64,000 nt of DNA from Mesorhizobium sp. (GCA_019635735.1 JAHBYX010000001.1:496001-560000), one strand, 5' to 3'; shown: positions 43,176 to 54,296, numbered from the stretch's first letter. Notes: generated from the sequence alone by a model not told the origin. Numbers and translations are program-made.

Positions 43176-43555
43176 TGCCATACGTGATCGACGCCTCGGT
43201 CCTCATGGCCCTCCTTCGCCGCGAACCTGGCTGGGAAACCGCCGAAATTCGCGCGGAGGGAGCCACCATGTCGGCCGTCAATGCCAGCGAAGCACTGATG
43301 CGCAGCGTCGAGAAGGGCTTCACGGAAGCAAATGTCCTGCTTTTGATCGCTGACCGGCAGATTGCCGTTGCACCGTTCGACGCCGAACTGGCCGTCTCGA
43401 CCGCGCGACTTCGGCCGGCTACGAAGCGGCTCGGTCTGTCCTTTGCTGATCGGGCCTGCATCGCCACCGCCCTCAGACTCGACGCGACGATCGTCACCGC
43501 TGACCGCGCCTGGGCAGGGCTCGACCTGCCTTGCCCGGTCCAACTGATCCGATAG
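43175..43555 (+). CDS. vapC: PIN-domain VapC-type toxin
   Basis: A 126-residue PIN-domain ribonuclease. The acidic metal-site residues are D6 in [11 protein letters not shown], the glutamate of [13 protein letters not shown], and the aspartates of [26 protein letters not shown]. All are intact, so the toxin should be active. It is translated by overlap from the antitoxin. It ends only eight bases before mccB, so the carboxylase gene is part of the same transcription unit. Confidence 0.9.
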   Translation: MPYVIDASVLMALLRREPGWETAEIRAEGATMSAVNASEALMRSVEKGFTEANVLLLIADRQIAVAPFDAELAVSTARLRPATKRLGLSFADRACIATALRLDATIVTADRAWAGLDLPCPVQLIR

Positions 43556-43563
43556 GTAGACCC

Positions 43564-45171
43564 ATGCCCGTCATCCAGTCCCAGATTTCCCCCTCCTCCG
43601 ACGCCTTCCGCGCCAATGCCGAGAAGATGCGCGGGCTCGTCGCCGACATCGCGGCCAAGGCAGCGATCGTCGAGCGCGGCGGCCCTGAGGACCAGCGCGA
43701 GCGCCATGTCGCGCGCGGCAAGCTGCTGCCCCGCGAGCGTCTGGCGCAACTTCTCGACACCGCAGCGCCCTTTCTCGAGATCGGCCAGTTCGCGGCCTGG
43801 GACATGTATGGCGGCGACATCGCGTCGGCGGGCATGATCGCCGGCATCGGCCGGATCGAGGGCCGCGAATGCATGGTCGTCGTCAACGACGCCACGGTGA
43901 AGGGCGGCACGTACTATCCGCTGACGGTCAAGAAGCATTTGCGCGCGCAGGAGATCGCGCGCGAGAACAACCTGCCGTGCATCTACCTTGTCGATTCGGG
44001 CGGTGCCAACCTGCCCAACCAGGACGAGGTCTTTCCCGACCGCGAGCACTTCGGCCGCATCTTCTTCAACCAGGCGAACCTGTCGGCCGCGGGCATCCCG
44101 CAGATCGCCTGCGTCATGGGCTCCTGCACCGCGGGTGGTGCCTATGTGCCGGCGATGTCCGACGAGACGATCATGGTGCGCAACCAGGCGACCATCTTCC
44201 TCGGCGGCCCGCCGCTGGTGAAGGCCGCCACCGGCGAGGAAGTCTCCGCCGAGGACCTGGGCGGGGCCGAGGTCCACACCAGGCAGTCGGGCGTGGCAGA
44301 CCATTACGCCATGAACGACACGCATGCACTGGCCATCACCAGGCGGATCGTCAAGAACCTCAACCGCACCAAGCGCCTGCAACTCGAGACCGAGCCGCCG
44401 CGCCCGCCGCTCTTCGATCCATCCGAAATCCACGGCATCGTGCCGCAGGACACGCGCCAGCCCTACGACGTGCGCGAGATCATCGCGCGCATCGTCGACG
44501 GCTCCGAATTCGACGAGTTCAAGGCAAACTACGGCACGACGCTGGTCACGGGCTTTGCGCGTCTGCACGGACTGCCCGTCGGCATCATCGCCAATAACGG
44601 CGTGCTGTTTTCCGAAAGCGCGCTCAAGGGCGCGCATTTCATAGAACTGTGCACGCAGCGCAAGATCCCGCTGATTTTCCTGCAGAACATCACCGGCTTC
44701 ATGGTCGGCCGCAAATACGAGGCGGGCGGCATCGCCAGGGACGGCGCCAAGCTCGTCACCGCTGTCGCCACCGCGCGCGTGCCGAAGGTCACGGTCATCA
44801 TCGGCGGCTCGTTCGGTGCCGGCAACTACGGCATGTGCGGCCGCGCCTACTCTCCCCGCTTCCTGTGGATGTGGCCCAACGCCCGCATCTCCGTGATGGG
44901 CGGCGAGCAGGCCGCGACGGTGCTTGCGCTGGTCAAGCGCGAGGGCATCGAGCGCAAGGGCGGCGCTTGGTCGGCAGACGAAGAGCGCGCCTTCCGAGCC
45001 CCGATCCTGGAGAAATACGAGCGCGAAGGCCACCCGCTCTATTCCTCCGCGCGCCTGTGGGACGACGGCATCATCGACCCCGCCCGCACCCGCGAGGTCC
45101 TGGCGCTGAGCCTTTCCGCGGCGCTCAACGCGGAGGTGGAGGAGACGAAGGTCGGCGTTTGGAGGATGTGA
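43564..45171 (+). CDS. mccB: Methylcrotonyl-CoA carboxylase, carboxyltransferase (beta) subunit
   Basis: A 535-residue carboxyltransferase, usual length. It has the acyl-CoA-binding core [61 protein letters not shown] and the second core [22 protein letters not shown]. With the biotin subunit at 51582 it converts 3-methylcrotonyl-CoA to 3-methylglutaconyl-CoA. Normally ivd, mccB and mccA are adjacent. Here mccB follows a toxin gene by eight bases with no clear SD in between. Confidence 0.93.
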   Translation: MPVIQSQISPSSDAFRANAEKMRGLVADIAAKAAIVERGGPEDQRERHVARGKLLPRERLAQLLDTAAPFLEIGQFAAWDMYGGDIASAGMIAGIGRIEGRECMVVVNDATVKGGTYYPLTVKKHLRAQEIARENNLPCIYLVDSGGANLPNQDEVFPDREHFGRIFFNQANLSAAGIPQIACVMGSCTAGGAYVPAMSDETIMVRNQATIFLGGPPLVKAATGEEVSAEDLGGAEVHTRQSGVADHYAMNDTHALAITRRIVKNLNRTKRLQLETEPPRPPLFDPSEIHGIVPQDTRQPYDVREIIARIVDGSEFDEFKANYGTTLVTGFARLHGLPVGIIANNGVLFSESALKGAHFIELCTQRKIPLIFLQNITGFMVGRKYEAGGIARDGAKLVTAVATARVPKVTVIIGGSFGAGNYGMCGRAYSPRFLWMWPNARISVMGGEQAATVLALVKREGIERKGGAWSADEERAFRAPILEKYEREGHPLYSSARLWDDGIIDPARTREVLALSLSAALNAEVEETKVGVWRM

Positions 45172-45196
45172 CGTTTTAGCGAAGAGGTGAGAGCCA

Positions 45197-45550
45197 ATGC
45201 CCCAGCACCGCATCTATTCGATGAGTTTCGCCAGCGTTTACCCGCTTTATGTCGCCAAGGCGGATAAGAAGGGCCGCACGAAAGCCGAGGTCGACGAGAT
45301 CATCTTCTGGCTGACGGGCTACGGCCCCGACGACCTCGCAGGGATTCTGGACGACAAGACGGACTTCGAGACCTTCTTCGCGCAAGCCCCTCGCCTCAAT
45401 CCCGCCCGCGCGGCGATCAAGGGCCTGATCTGCGGCATCCGCGTCGAGGAAATCGAGGAACCGCTGATGCGGGAGATACGCTATCTCGACAAGCTCATCG
45501 ACGAGTTGGCCAAGGGCAAGGCGATGGAGAAGATCCAGCGGGCGGCGTGA
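45197..45550 (+). CDS. DUF2200 family protein
   Basis: A 117-residue protein matching the DUF2200 pattern: [20 protein letters not shown], then [21 protein letters not shown] and [13 protein letters not shown] at the C-terminus. It is soluble and mainly helical. The function is unknown. It lies 25 bases after mccB behind GAAGAGGTGAGAG and may be cotranscribed with it. Confidence 0.85.
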   Translation: MPQHRIYSMSFASVYPLYVAKADKKGRTKAEVDEIIFWLTGYGPDDLAGILDDKTDFETFFAQAPRLNPARAAIKGLICGIRVEEIEEPLMREIRYLDKLIDELAKGKAMEKIQRAA

Positions 45551-45644
45551 TCGCACATGTCGCGTTGACGCGGCTTACTCCCCACATCGGCAGGTCGGCC
45601 CGGTATTTCCTCGCTTCTGCCTCTGCATTGCCGCAAGAGCGGCA

Positions 45645-45911
45645 ATGGAAAAAGATCAATTCGACCCACCCATCACCGTCAAGCTCGACGCCAAGGGTGC
45701 ACTCCTCACCCTCCGAACCGCCCGCGACACCTCGGACTTCCTGCTGAACCGATGGCCAGGCAAGCGCACCGAGAAGCATCGCGCGGCACTGCAGGCCTGT
45801 TCCGACGTCCAGACTGCGGGCAAGCCCGCCATGGCCGCGCGGCGAGCCTTTGTCGCCGCGGCCCGCGAGGCCGGCGTGTTCACCGACCAGAAAGCAACGG
45901 CGGCGGGCTAG
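45645..45911 (+). CDS. DUF982 family protein
   Basis: An 88-residue protein with the DUF982 pattern common in rhizobia: FDPPITVKLDAKGALLTLRT, FLLNRWPG and an alanine-rich C-terminal helix AMAARRAFVAAAREAGVF. The function is unknown. There is no clear ribosome-binding site. Instead a perfect 7-bp hairpin (TTGCCGC-AAGA-GCGGCAA, 45628-45645) ends on the first base of the ATG, suggesting regulated or inefficient initiation. Confidence 0.8.
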   Translation: MEKDQFDPPITVKLDAKGALLTLRTARDTSDFLLNRWPGKRTEKHRAALQACSDVQTAGKPAMAARRAFVAAAREAGVFTDQKATAAG

Positions 45912-45980
45912 CGCTTCGATTCCGACGTTCGCAAGCCCTCGCGTGATGCCGTTTGGGACGCGAATGGGAGGTTCGTTCCA

Positions 45981-46121
45981 CTACTCCTCGGCGTCCGCCT
46001 TCTGTTCGGCGTCAGCCTTGTCGGCGGCTCGCTCCTTGGCGGCGAGCTTCTCGGCCTTCTTCTTCGCCTTGGCGCGATCCCGCTCCTGGCGTTCGTGGCT
46101 GTAATTTGGCGGTCTCGCCAT
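45981..46121 (-). CDS. Small basic/charged protein of 46 residues (MARPPNY family)
   Basis: A short ORF beginning MARPPNYSHERQERDRAKAK and ending in an alternating Lys/Ala/Glu helix (KKAEKLAAKERAADKADAEQ). AAGGAGATCGAGAC is a strong ribosome-binding site. I believe similar MARPxNY-type small proteins occur widely in Rhizobiales. Its function is unknown. The helical, highly charged composition suggests nucleic-acid or ribosome association, which is inference. Confidence 0.75.
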   Translation of the reverse strand: MARPPNYSHERQERDRAKAKKKAEKLAAKERAADKADAEQKADAEE

Positions 46122-46236
46122 GTCTCGATCTCCTTGAGTGAACCCTGCCTATTGCGATAGGCCGCGCAAAGCAACCGCGCGGCCCGAGGACTTCCGCTTC
46201 ACCGGGCGCCTCACCGCCGCGCGCCGGCCGAGGCTG

Positions 46237-47211
46237 TCATGCCTCGTACGCCGGTTTGCGCGTGCGCCACAGCGAGTAACCGATGCCGGCGGCGAGGATC
46301 GCGAACGTCACGCCCAGCGACCACTCGGCAGGAAACTTCGTCCATCCAAAGAGGTCGGCGACGAAAATCTTCGAGCCGATGAAGACGAGCAGTACCGCCA
46401 GCGCCTGCTTCAGATAGGCGAACCGGTGGATGATCGCGGCGAGCGCGAAATAGAGCGCACGCAACCCGAGAATGGCGAAGATGTTCGAGGTGTAGACGAT
46501 GAACGGATCTGTCGTGATCGCGAAGATCGCGGGCACCGAATCGACCGCGAAGATCACGTCGGCGACCTCGATCATCACCAGCGCTAGAAAGAGCGGCGTG
46601 GCGAAGGTCGCCATCTTGCCCGCGGCGGTGCGCTGCCGGACGAAGAAGGCTTCGCCATGCAGGCGGTCCGTGACGTTGAAACGCCTGCGGATGAACCGCA
46701 ACAGCGGGTTTTGCGACAGGTCGATCTCATGGTCGCCCCACCAGAGCATCTTGATGCCCGTGAAGATCAGGAAGGCCGCAAAGAGGTAGAGTACCCAGCC
46801 ATATTCGGCCACGAGGGTCGCACCCAAGCCGATCATCACGGCACGCAGGACGATAACCCCGAGGATGCCCCAGAACAGGACCCTGTGCTGATACTGCCGC
46901 GGCACCGCGAAGAAGCCGAAGATCAAGGCGATGACGAAGATGTTGTCCATCGCGAGGCTTTTCTCGACGACGAAACCTGTCAGGTATTCTATCCCCGCCT
47001 GTTGGCCGATCTGCCACCAGACATAACCACCGAAGGCAAGGCCGACGGCGATGTAGAAAGAGGACAGCGCCAGGCTCTCGCCGACGCCGATCTCGCGCGA
47101 GCCGCGATGAAACACGCCGAGGTCGAGCGCGAGCAGCACGACCACGAGGCTCATGAAACCGAGCCACATCCACAAAGGCTGGCCCAGAAAGTCGAATAGA
47201 AGGAATTCCAT
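46237..47211 (-). CDS. TerC family integral membrane protein
   Basis: A 324-residue membrane protein with about eight to nine helices, starting at 47211 (MEFLLFDFLGQPLWMWLGF). The family's acidic metal-ion motifs are FVVEKSLAMDNIFVIALIFGF and VMIEVADVIFAVDSVPAIFAI. TerC/Alx proteins export Mn2+ and help load or protect exported metalloproteins. The leader contains consecutive hairpins, the last of which buries its SD. Confidence 0.92.
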   Translation of the reverse strand: MEFLLFDFLGQPLWMWLGFMSLVVVLLALDLGVFHRGSREIGVGESLALSSFYIAVGLAFGGYVWWQIGQQAGIEYLTGFVVEKSLAMDNIFVIALIFGFFAVPRQYQHRVLFWGILGVIVLRAVMIGLGATLVAEYGWVLYLFAAFLIFTGIKMLWWGDHEIDLSQNPLLRFIRRRFNVTDRLHGEAFFVRQRTAAGKMATFATPLFLALVMIEVADVIFAVDSVPAIFAITTDPFIVYTSNIFAILGLRALYFALAAIIHRFAYLKQALAVLLVFIGSKIFVADLFGWTKFPAEWSLGVTFAILAAGIGYSLWRTRKPAYEA

Positions 47212-47345
47212 GGTTCTCCCCTGTCTCGTGAAGGGGAACCCGAGCGGGCACGCATCGCACATGCGTTAGCGCCAGACCCAGCATCGAGTTCACCCGATGC
47301 GGTCCGACATCACGAGGACATCTCGTCAGAGGGGCCCGGTCCGCG
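47212..47345 (-). promoter_or_regulatory. Structured 5' leader of terC with sequestered SD
   Basis: On the minus strand four hairpins follow one another: ACGAG/CTCGT, GCATCG/CGATGC, ACGCAT/ATGCGT, and finally GGTTCCCC pairing with GGGG(A)GAACC, which ends directly at the ATG. The last stem holds the SD (GGGGAG). TerC genes are often under manganese-sensing yybP-ykoY leaders, but I cannot match that consensus here, so the class is open. The remaining 210 bases up to 47555 show nothing definite. Confidence 0.5.
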
Positions 47346-47555
47346 CGAGGCTAAATGGATAGCAAGGTGGGACTCGTCAAGGGGCGCGCTGCCGTCTCTA
47401 TCGCAACGCAGGCCGGAATCCTCAGTTGATCGGTACGACGACGGGTATCGCGGTTATCCCGACCTGACAGACAGCCACGAGCCAGCCCTTGCAACCGCCC
47501 GAGCGCGAAATACCTATAACTTGAAAGATATTCTTCGCCGTCCGGGATCGCCGCC

Positions 47556-48470
47556 ATGCCGAAATCCTCCATCCGTCCGTCCGTCGTGGCGCTGCGCGCC
47601 CGCGTTCCGGACGATGCCTTCACCGCCGAAGTGCTCGGCACCGAGCGCGAGGGATCGGGTGTCGTCATCAACGCTGACGGGCTGATCCTCACGATCGGTT
47701 ACCTGATCACCGAGGCCGAGGAGGTCTGGATCACGCGCCATGACGGGCGCGTCGTGCCGGGCCACGCCCTCGCCATCGACCAGGAGACCGGATTCGGCCT
47801 GGTCAAGGCGCTCGGACAGCTCGATTTGCCGCCGCTGCCGCTTGGCAATTCAGACAGCGCCAGGGTCGGCGCGAAGATCACGCTTGCGGACGGTATCGGC
47901 CAGGCGATCGAGGGCGAGATCGTGGCCCGGCAGGAATTCGCCGGCTATTGGGAATACCTGCTCGACGACGCGATCTTCACCGCGCCGGCGCATCCGTCCT
48001 GGGGCGGCGCGGCACTCGTCGGCGAAGACGGCCGCCTCCTCGGGGTCGGCTCGCTCAGGCTCGAGATGATGCAGGACGGCGAGGTTGGCGCCATCAACAT
48101 GTCGGTGCCGATCGATCTCCTCAAGCCAATCCTCGACGACCTGGTGCGGCGCGGCAAATCGCCGTCCCCGCCGCGCCCCTGGCTCGGCGCCTATGCGGCC
48201 GAGCGCAACGGCACGGTCGTGGTGATGAGCGTAGCCGATGGAGGTCCCGCGGCGGCGGCCGGCCTTCGCAGCGGCGACGTCATCGCCGAGTTGCGCGACA
48301 AGGAGGTGAACGGTCTTGCCGACTTCTACCGCACACTCTGGTCGAGCGGCCCGGTCGGCACCGAACTGCCCTTGCGCATCGTTCGGGGCGGTCGCGAGAA
48401 CTGGGTGCGGGTGAGATCGGCCGACCGTGCCGCGCTTTTGCGGCAGGGACGCGGCGCGCCCCGCCAGTGA
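47556..48470 (+). CDS. S1C (DegP/HtrA-like) family protein with PDZ domain, catalytic triad lost
   Basis: A 304-residue protein: a trypsin-like domain (about 25-195) and one PDZ domain (about 207-290, with VADGGPAAAAGLRSGDVIAEL). Against DegP the catalytic His (TNNHVV) aligns to Y49 in LTIGYLI, Asp (RSDIALI) to G79 in ETGFGLV, and Ser (GNSGGAL) to W149 in PSWGGAAL. No signal peptide or membrane segment is present, so it is probably cytosolic. It is likely a pseudoprotease acting as a binding or scaffold protein. Confidence 0.85.
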   Translation: MPKSSIRPSVVALRARVPDDAFTAEVLGTEREGSGVVINADGLILTIGYLITEAEEVWITRHDGRVVPGHALAIDQETGFGLVKALGQLDLPPLPLGNSDSARVGAKITLADGIGQAIEGEIVARQEFAGYWEYLLDDAIFTAPAHPSWGGAALVGEDGRLLGVGSLRLEMMQDGEVGAINMSVPIDLLKPILDDLVRRGKSPSPPRPWLGAYAAERNGTVVVMSVADGGPAAAAGLRSGDVIAELRDKEVNGLADFYRTLWSSGPVGTELPLRIVRGGRENWVRVRSADRAALLRQGRGAPRQ

Positions 48471-48622
48471 GCGGCGCAAACCCGCGAGCGTTTCGAAACG
48501 GTTGCTAACCAGGCCCGCACGTGAGACACCCGGTGCGAATCATTCGCCCGGATCTCCGTCACCGGCGCTGACACATGTCGACAGCCGGCCTCGCGCGTTT
48601 ACGCGCCGCCTTTGGAGTCCTG

Positions 48623-49654
48623 ATGAACGTCCATATCGCGCCGTCCCCAACCGCACTGCCCGTCGGTGCCCCCGCAAAATCCTGGCTCAAGGTGTTGAAC
48701 CGCTACCGCCAGCCCGATCGGCGGCGCAGTGTCATGGAATTGGCGGTCACGCTCGTGCCCTTCCTCGCCTTCTGGGGGCTGGCGCTCGCCTCGGCGTACT
48801 ACGGCTTCTGGTGGGGCCTGGTGCTGATCGTGCCGGCCGCCGGCTTCCTGCTGCGCCTGTTCATGATCCAGCACGACTGCGGCCACGGCGCCTTCTTCGC
48901 CCACCGCAGCGCCGACGACTGGACCGGCCGCGCGATCTCGGTGCTGACGCTGACCCCCTACGACTACTGGCGCGCAGCGCATGCCACGCATCATGCCTCG
49001 GCCGGCAATCTGGACGAGCGCGGCGTCGGCGACATCCGCACGCTGACGGTGGCCGAATACCGGGCGTTGTCGCCCCGCGGCAAGCTGGCTTACCGGCTCT
49101 ACCGCAACCCGCTGGTGATGTTCGCCATAGGCCCGATCTATCTCTTCGTGCTGAAGCATCGCTGGCCGTTCGAGACCTTTCGCGTCGCCGGCCAGCCGTG
49201 GCGCTCGACCATGCTGACCAATCTGGCGATCGTGGCGCTCGGCGCACTCCTGATCGGGCTGACCGGAATCGTGCCGTTCCTCGCCGTCCATCTGGCGATC
49301 TCGGTTCTGGCCGGCGCCGCCGGCATCTGGCTGTTCTACGTCCAGCACCAGTTCGAGGACACGCACTGGTCGTCCGGCGACGAGTGGGGGTTCGAGGAAA
49401 GCGCGCTCAACGGCGCGTCGAACTACGACCTGCCGCGGCCGCTGCAATGGCTGACCGGCAATATCGGCATTCACCACGTCCACCATCTGGCCAGCCGCGT
49501 GCCGTTCTACCGCCTGCCGGAAGTGGTGCGCGACCATCCCGAACTCGCCGACCTCGGCCGCATCACCATCCTTGAAAGCCTGCGCTGCGTGAAGCTCGTC
49601 CTGTGGGACGAACGCGCCAGGCGGCTGGTGTCGTTCCGCGAAGCGATGGCCTAG
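48623..49654 (+). CDS. Fatty acid desaturase (membrane di-iron)
   Basis: A 343-residue desaturase starting at 48623 behind TTTGGAGT. Three histidine boxes are intact: HDCGH (84-88), HATHH (120-124) and HHVHH (284-288). Four or so hydrophobic segments lie around 38-80 and 180-235. It introduces a double bond in acyl lipid chains at the inner membrane. It is convergent with the ABC protein gene (35 bases). Position specificity cannot be told. Confidence 0.9.
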   Translation: MNVHIAPSPTALPVGAPAKSWLKVLNRYRQPDRRRSVMELAVTLVPFLAFWGLALASAYYGFWWGLVLIVPAAGFLLRLFMIQHDCGHGAFFAHRSADDWTGRAISVLTLTPYDYWRAAHATHHASAGNLDERGVGDIRTLTVAEYRALSPRGKLAYRLYRNPLVMFAIGPIYLFVLKHRWPFETFRVAGQPWRSTMLTNLAIVALGALLIGLTGIVPFLAVHLAISVLAGAAGIWLFYVQHQFEDTHWSSGDEWGFEESALNGASNYDLPRPLQWLTGNIGIHHVHHLASRVPFYRLPEVVRDHPELADLGRITILESLRCVKLVLWDERARRLVSFREAMA

Positions 49655-49689
49655 GCGCAGCCCCACAGGCTCGCAAAGCCGCCGACGTC

Positions 49690-51438
49690 TCAGTCACCTG
49701 CGGCCTTTGCCTGTCCCTTGCCAAGCGCCTTTCCGTTCGGATCGAACCGCAGCCGGACAACCGGACCGAGACGCTTGTCCCTCGGCGCGGCGGTGCCGAT
49801 GGTCACCAGGGCCGCTTCCGGCAGACCCTCCTCCAGCGCATCCAGCACTCGTCTTCGCGCGGCGGCGTCGAGCGCGTCGAGCGCATCGTCGACGACGATG
49901 AAGTCCGGCTTCTGAGCCAGCACGCGGGCGAAGGCGAGCAGGCGCTGGTCGTCGTCGCCGAGTTCGCGGTCCCAGCGAACCGGTTCGGCAAGCCGCGCGC
50001 CTAGACGGCCAAGCCCGACACGCTCCAGGGCGCGTTTCGCCTCATTCTCCGAAGCCCGAGCGGCCAGAGGATAGGCCAGCACGTCCATGAGGGTGCCACG
50101 CGGGATAAAGGGACGGCCGGGAAGGAAAGCGACCGTCTTGCCCCTCGGCAAGCGGACTGTCCCGCCGCCCCACGGCCACAGTCCGGCAATGGCATGAAAG
50201 AACAGCGTCTTGCCAGCGCCGGGTTCGCCGAGGATGTGCAGCCGGCCGCCGGCTTCGACGCTTGCGGACGTCTCGCCCAGCCGCGCGCACCCGGTCGGCG
50301 ACGCGGCCACCAAGCCGTCCAGGGTCAGGCGGGCCGGTTCGTCTTCGGCGAAGGCGATGCGTTCCTCACCGTGGTGAAGCGCGTCCATGGCAACCACGCT
50401 CGCCCTGAACCATGAAATACGAAGCAGCGTGGCGCGCCAGTCGGCGATCGCGCCGATATTGTCGATGAACCAGCGCAGCGCGCCGTTGACCTGGTTGAAG
50501 GCGGCGGCGGCCATCATCAAGCCGCCGAAGGACAGGCTGCCGGAGAAATAGACCGGAGACGCGATCACGATCGGGGCCACGACCGTGATCCAGCCGTATC
50601 CCGCCGTCACCCAGGTGAGCCGCACCGCCGCGGTCATGATCCTTCGCGCCGCCCCCAGCACCGTCTGCAGATCACGGTCGAGCTTCGCCCTCTCGTCCGC
50701 CTCGCCGCCGGCAAGCGAAATCGCGTCGACATGCTCGTTGACCCGCATCAGGGAGAAGCGCAGTTCCGCCTCGCGCGCATAACGCGCTTCGTTGAGGCGG
50801 ATCAGCGGCCGCCCGGCGAGCCAGCTGAGCCCCGAGCCCAGCCCGGCATAGAGGAAAGCCGCCCAGACCATGTACCCTGGAATGTCGATGCTGCGTCCGC
50901 CGACGCTGAAGGTGAAGTCGTTCGAGATGGACCAGAGCACGCCGACGAAGCTCGCCAGAAGGATCGTCGCCTGCATCAGGCCGATCGACAGGTCCACCGT
51001 GAGATCGGCGAGATGGCGGGCGTCTTCGTGCATGCGCTGGTCGGGATTGACGCCGATCTCGCCGGCATAACCAAGTCGAAATGCGCGGCGCGGCTTCATC
51101 CATTCGCCGACGAGATCGCGCGTCAGCCCTTCCCGCATCTTGATGTGCAGCATCTGGTTGAGCCAGGCCTGGCCGACGTTCAGCACCAGCAGCGACCCGG
51201 CGATGTAGGCGAAGACCACCAGCTGGTCGAAAAAGGCGGCGAGATCGCGCCTCTCGAGCGAATCGTAGAAGGGCTGGTTCCAGCGGTTGAGTAATACCTG
51301 TCCAAATGCGGTCGCGACGATCACGAACCCCACGGCCAGATAGAGCAGCACTATTCTTCGCCTGACGGGCGAGGCTAGCAATGCGGCCCACATGGTCGTC
51401 AACTGCGCGCGTAGTCCCTGCGGGGCAGCGGCATCCAT
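49690..51438 (-). CDS. SbmA/YddA-type ABC transporter half (permease-ATPase fusion) with degenerate ATPase
   Basis: A 582-residue fusion. Residues about 25-340 are the SbmA/BacA-like membrane domain (NRWNQPFYDSLERRDLAAFF, WRWMT-equivalent WLNQMLHIKMREGLT). Residues 370-570 are the nucleotide-binding domain. Walker A GEPGAGKT (404-411) is intact, but the Q-loop Gln is G441, the LSGGQ signature is LGDDDQ (493-498), the Walker B glutamate is D518 (VVDDA), and the H-loop His is T549 (TIGTAAP). ATP hydrolysis is therefore doubtful, though binding is possible. Homologs import peptides or transport acyl compounds. Confidence 0.85.
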   Translation of the reverse strand: MDAAAPQGLRAQLTTMWAALLASPVRRRIVLLYLAVGFVIVATAFGQVLLNRWNQPFYDSLERRDLAAFFDQLVVFAYIAGSLLVLNVGQAWLNQMLHIKMREGLTRDLVGEWMKPRRAFRLGYAGEIGVNPDQRMHEDARHLADLTVDLSIGLMQATILLASFVGVLWSISNDFTFSVGGRSIDIPGYMVWAAFLYAGLGSGLSWLAGRPLIRLNEARYAREAELRFSLMRVNEHVDAISLAGGEADERAKLDRDLQTVLGAARRIMTAAVRLTWVTAGYGWITVVAPIVIASPVYFSGSLSFGGLMMAAAAFNQVNGALRWFIDNIGAIADWRATLLRISWFRASVVAMDALHHGEERIAFAEDEPARLTLDGLVAASPTGCARLGETSASVEAGGRLHILGEPGAGKTLFFHAIAGLWPWGGGTVRLPRGKTVAFLPGRPFIPRGTLMDVLAYPLAARASENEAKRALERVGLGRLGARLAEPVRWDRELGDDDQRLLAFARVLAQKPDFIVVDDALDALDAAARRRVLDALEEGLPEAALVTIGTAAPRDKRLGPVVRLRFDPNGKALGKGQAKAAGD

Positions 51439-51550
51439 GAGTCTGAATCCTCGGGGTGGTCGGAAGCTGAACCTTACCTAGCCGAAGCGGACACGGGACG
51501 GGAGAGGCCGCGCTCTATCTCATCGCATTCCGATATTCGAAGGCCCTTCA

Positions 51551-51571
51551 TATCCGCGCGCAACGCGGATA
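51551..51571. promoter_or_regulatory. Inverted repeat in mccA leader
   Basis: TATCCGCG-CGCAA-CGCGGATA, a perfect 8-bp inverted repeat, ends where the AAGGA ribosome-binding site of mccA begins. It could be a repressor site or an RNA hairpin affecting initiation. Confidence 0.45.
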
Positions 51572-51581
51572 AGGATCGGTC

Positions 51582-53519
<1,938 letters not shown>

Positions 53520-53555
53520 TTGCGCGTTGCAGCGGCCGCTGTTAGCAGTCGCAGC

Positions 53556-54182
53556 ATGAGCGCCGAAAACTCCGACAAGCTGCCCGAACAGAAGCACCGC
53601 CTCTACGAAGATGTGCTCGCGCTTCTCATGGGGACGCTCGTCGCGGCTTTGGGCGTCACGCTCTATACCGAGGCGACGCTCGCGACCGGCGGCGTCGCCG
53701 GTATCTCCATGCTGTTGAACTACGTCACCGGCTACGGCTTCGGTCCGATCTTCTTCGCCGTCAACCTGCCGTTCTACGCGCTCGCGATCCTGCGCATGGG
53801 CTGGCCCTACACGCTGCGCACTTTCGCCGCTGTCGCGCTGGTTTCGCTGTTCTCGCGCCTGACGCCGGGCTGGATCGATGTGGCCGCGCTCAATCCGGTC
53901 TACGCGGCGGTGACCGGCGGCGGACTGATCGGCATCGGCCTCTTGATCCTCTTCCGGCACCGCGCGGGCCTCGGCGGTCTGACCATCCTTGCCCTCTACC
54001 TGCAGGACAGAGGCATCATTCGCGCCGGCTGGTTCCAGCTCGCCGTGGACGTGGCCATTCTCGTTGCCGCCTTCTTCGTCCTGCCGCTGGACAAGGTCGC
54101 GTTGTCGCTCGTAGGTGCGGCCGTCGTCAACCTGATCCTGGGCATCAACCACAAACCCGGCCGCTACATGGGCATGAGCTGA
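53556..54182 (+). CDS. YitT family membrane protein
   Basis: A 208-residue membrane protein with about five helices, starting at 53556 (MSAENSDKLPEQKHRLYEDV). A TTG start 36 bases earlier is possible. ATLATGGVAGISMLLNYVTGYGFG is the characteristic glycine-rich re-entrant-like segment of the family. Function unknown; proposed as a transporter. It follows mccA by 36 bases and may be cotranscribed. Confidence 0.82.
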   Translation: MSAENSDKLPEQKHRLYEDVLALLMGTLVAALGVTLYTEATLATGGVAGISMLLNYVTGYGFGPIFFAVNLPFYALAILRMGWPYTLRTFAAVALVSLFSRLTPGWIDVAALNPVYAAVTGGGLIGIGLLILFRHRAGLGGLTILALYLQDRGIIRAGWFQLAVDVAILVAAFFVLPLDKVALSLVGAAVVNLILGINHKPGRYMGMS

Positions 54183-54196
54183 ACCGGTTTCAGAGG

Positions 54197-54233
54197 AAAA
54201 GCCGCGCCGGCATTGTCCCCTGCCGGTCGCGGC
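54197..54233 (-). terminator. Terminator of the Sel1-like gene
   Basis: GCCGCG-CCGGCA (54201-54212) pairs with TGCCGG-T-CGCGGC (54221-54233), a 12-bp stem with one bulge. On the minus strand it is followed by TTTTCC. It lies 63 bases downstream of the Sel1-like gene stop. Confidence 0.7.
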
Positions 54234-54296
54234 CTCTCCACGTCGTCATAGCGTCCCCCGCCCAGACGACGCGAACCGCCCTGTGAAACTCTCTGA

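Noticed and set aside
43036..45213. A 725-codon minus-strand frame opposite vapC and mccB
   Set aside because: The plus-strand genes are certain by motif. The minus frame is a GC-bias artefact.
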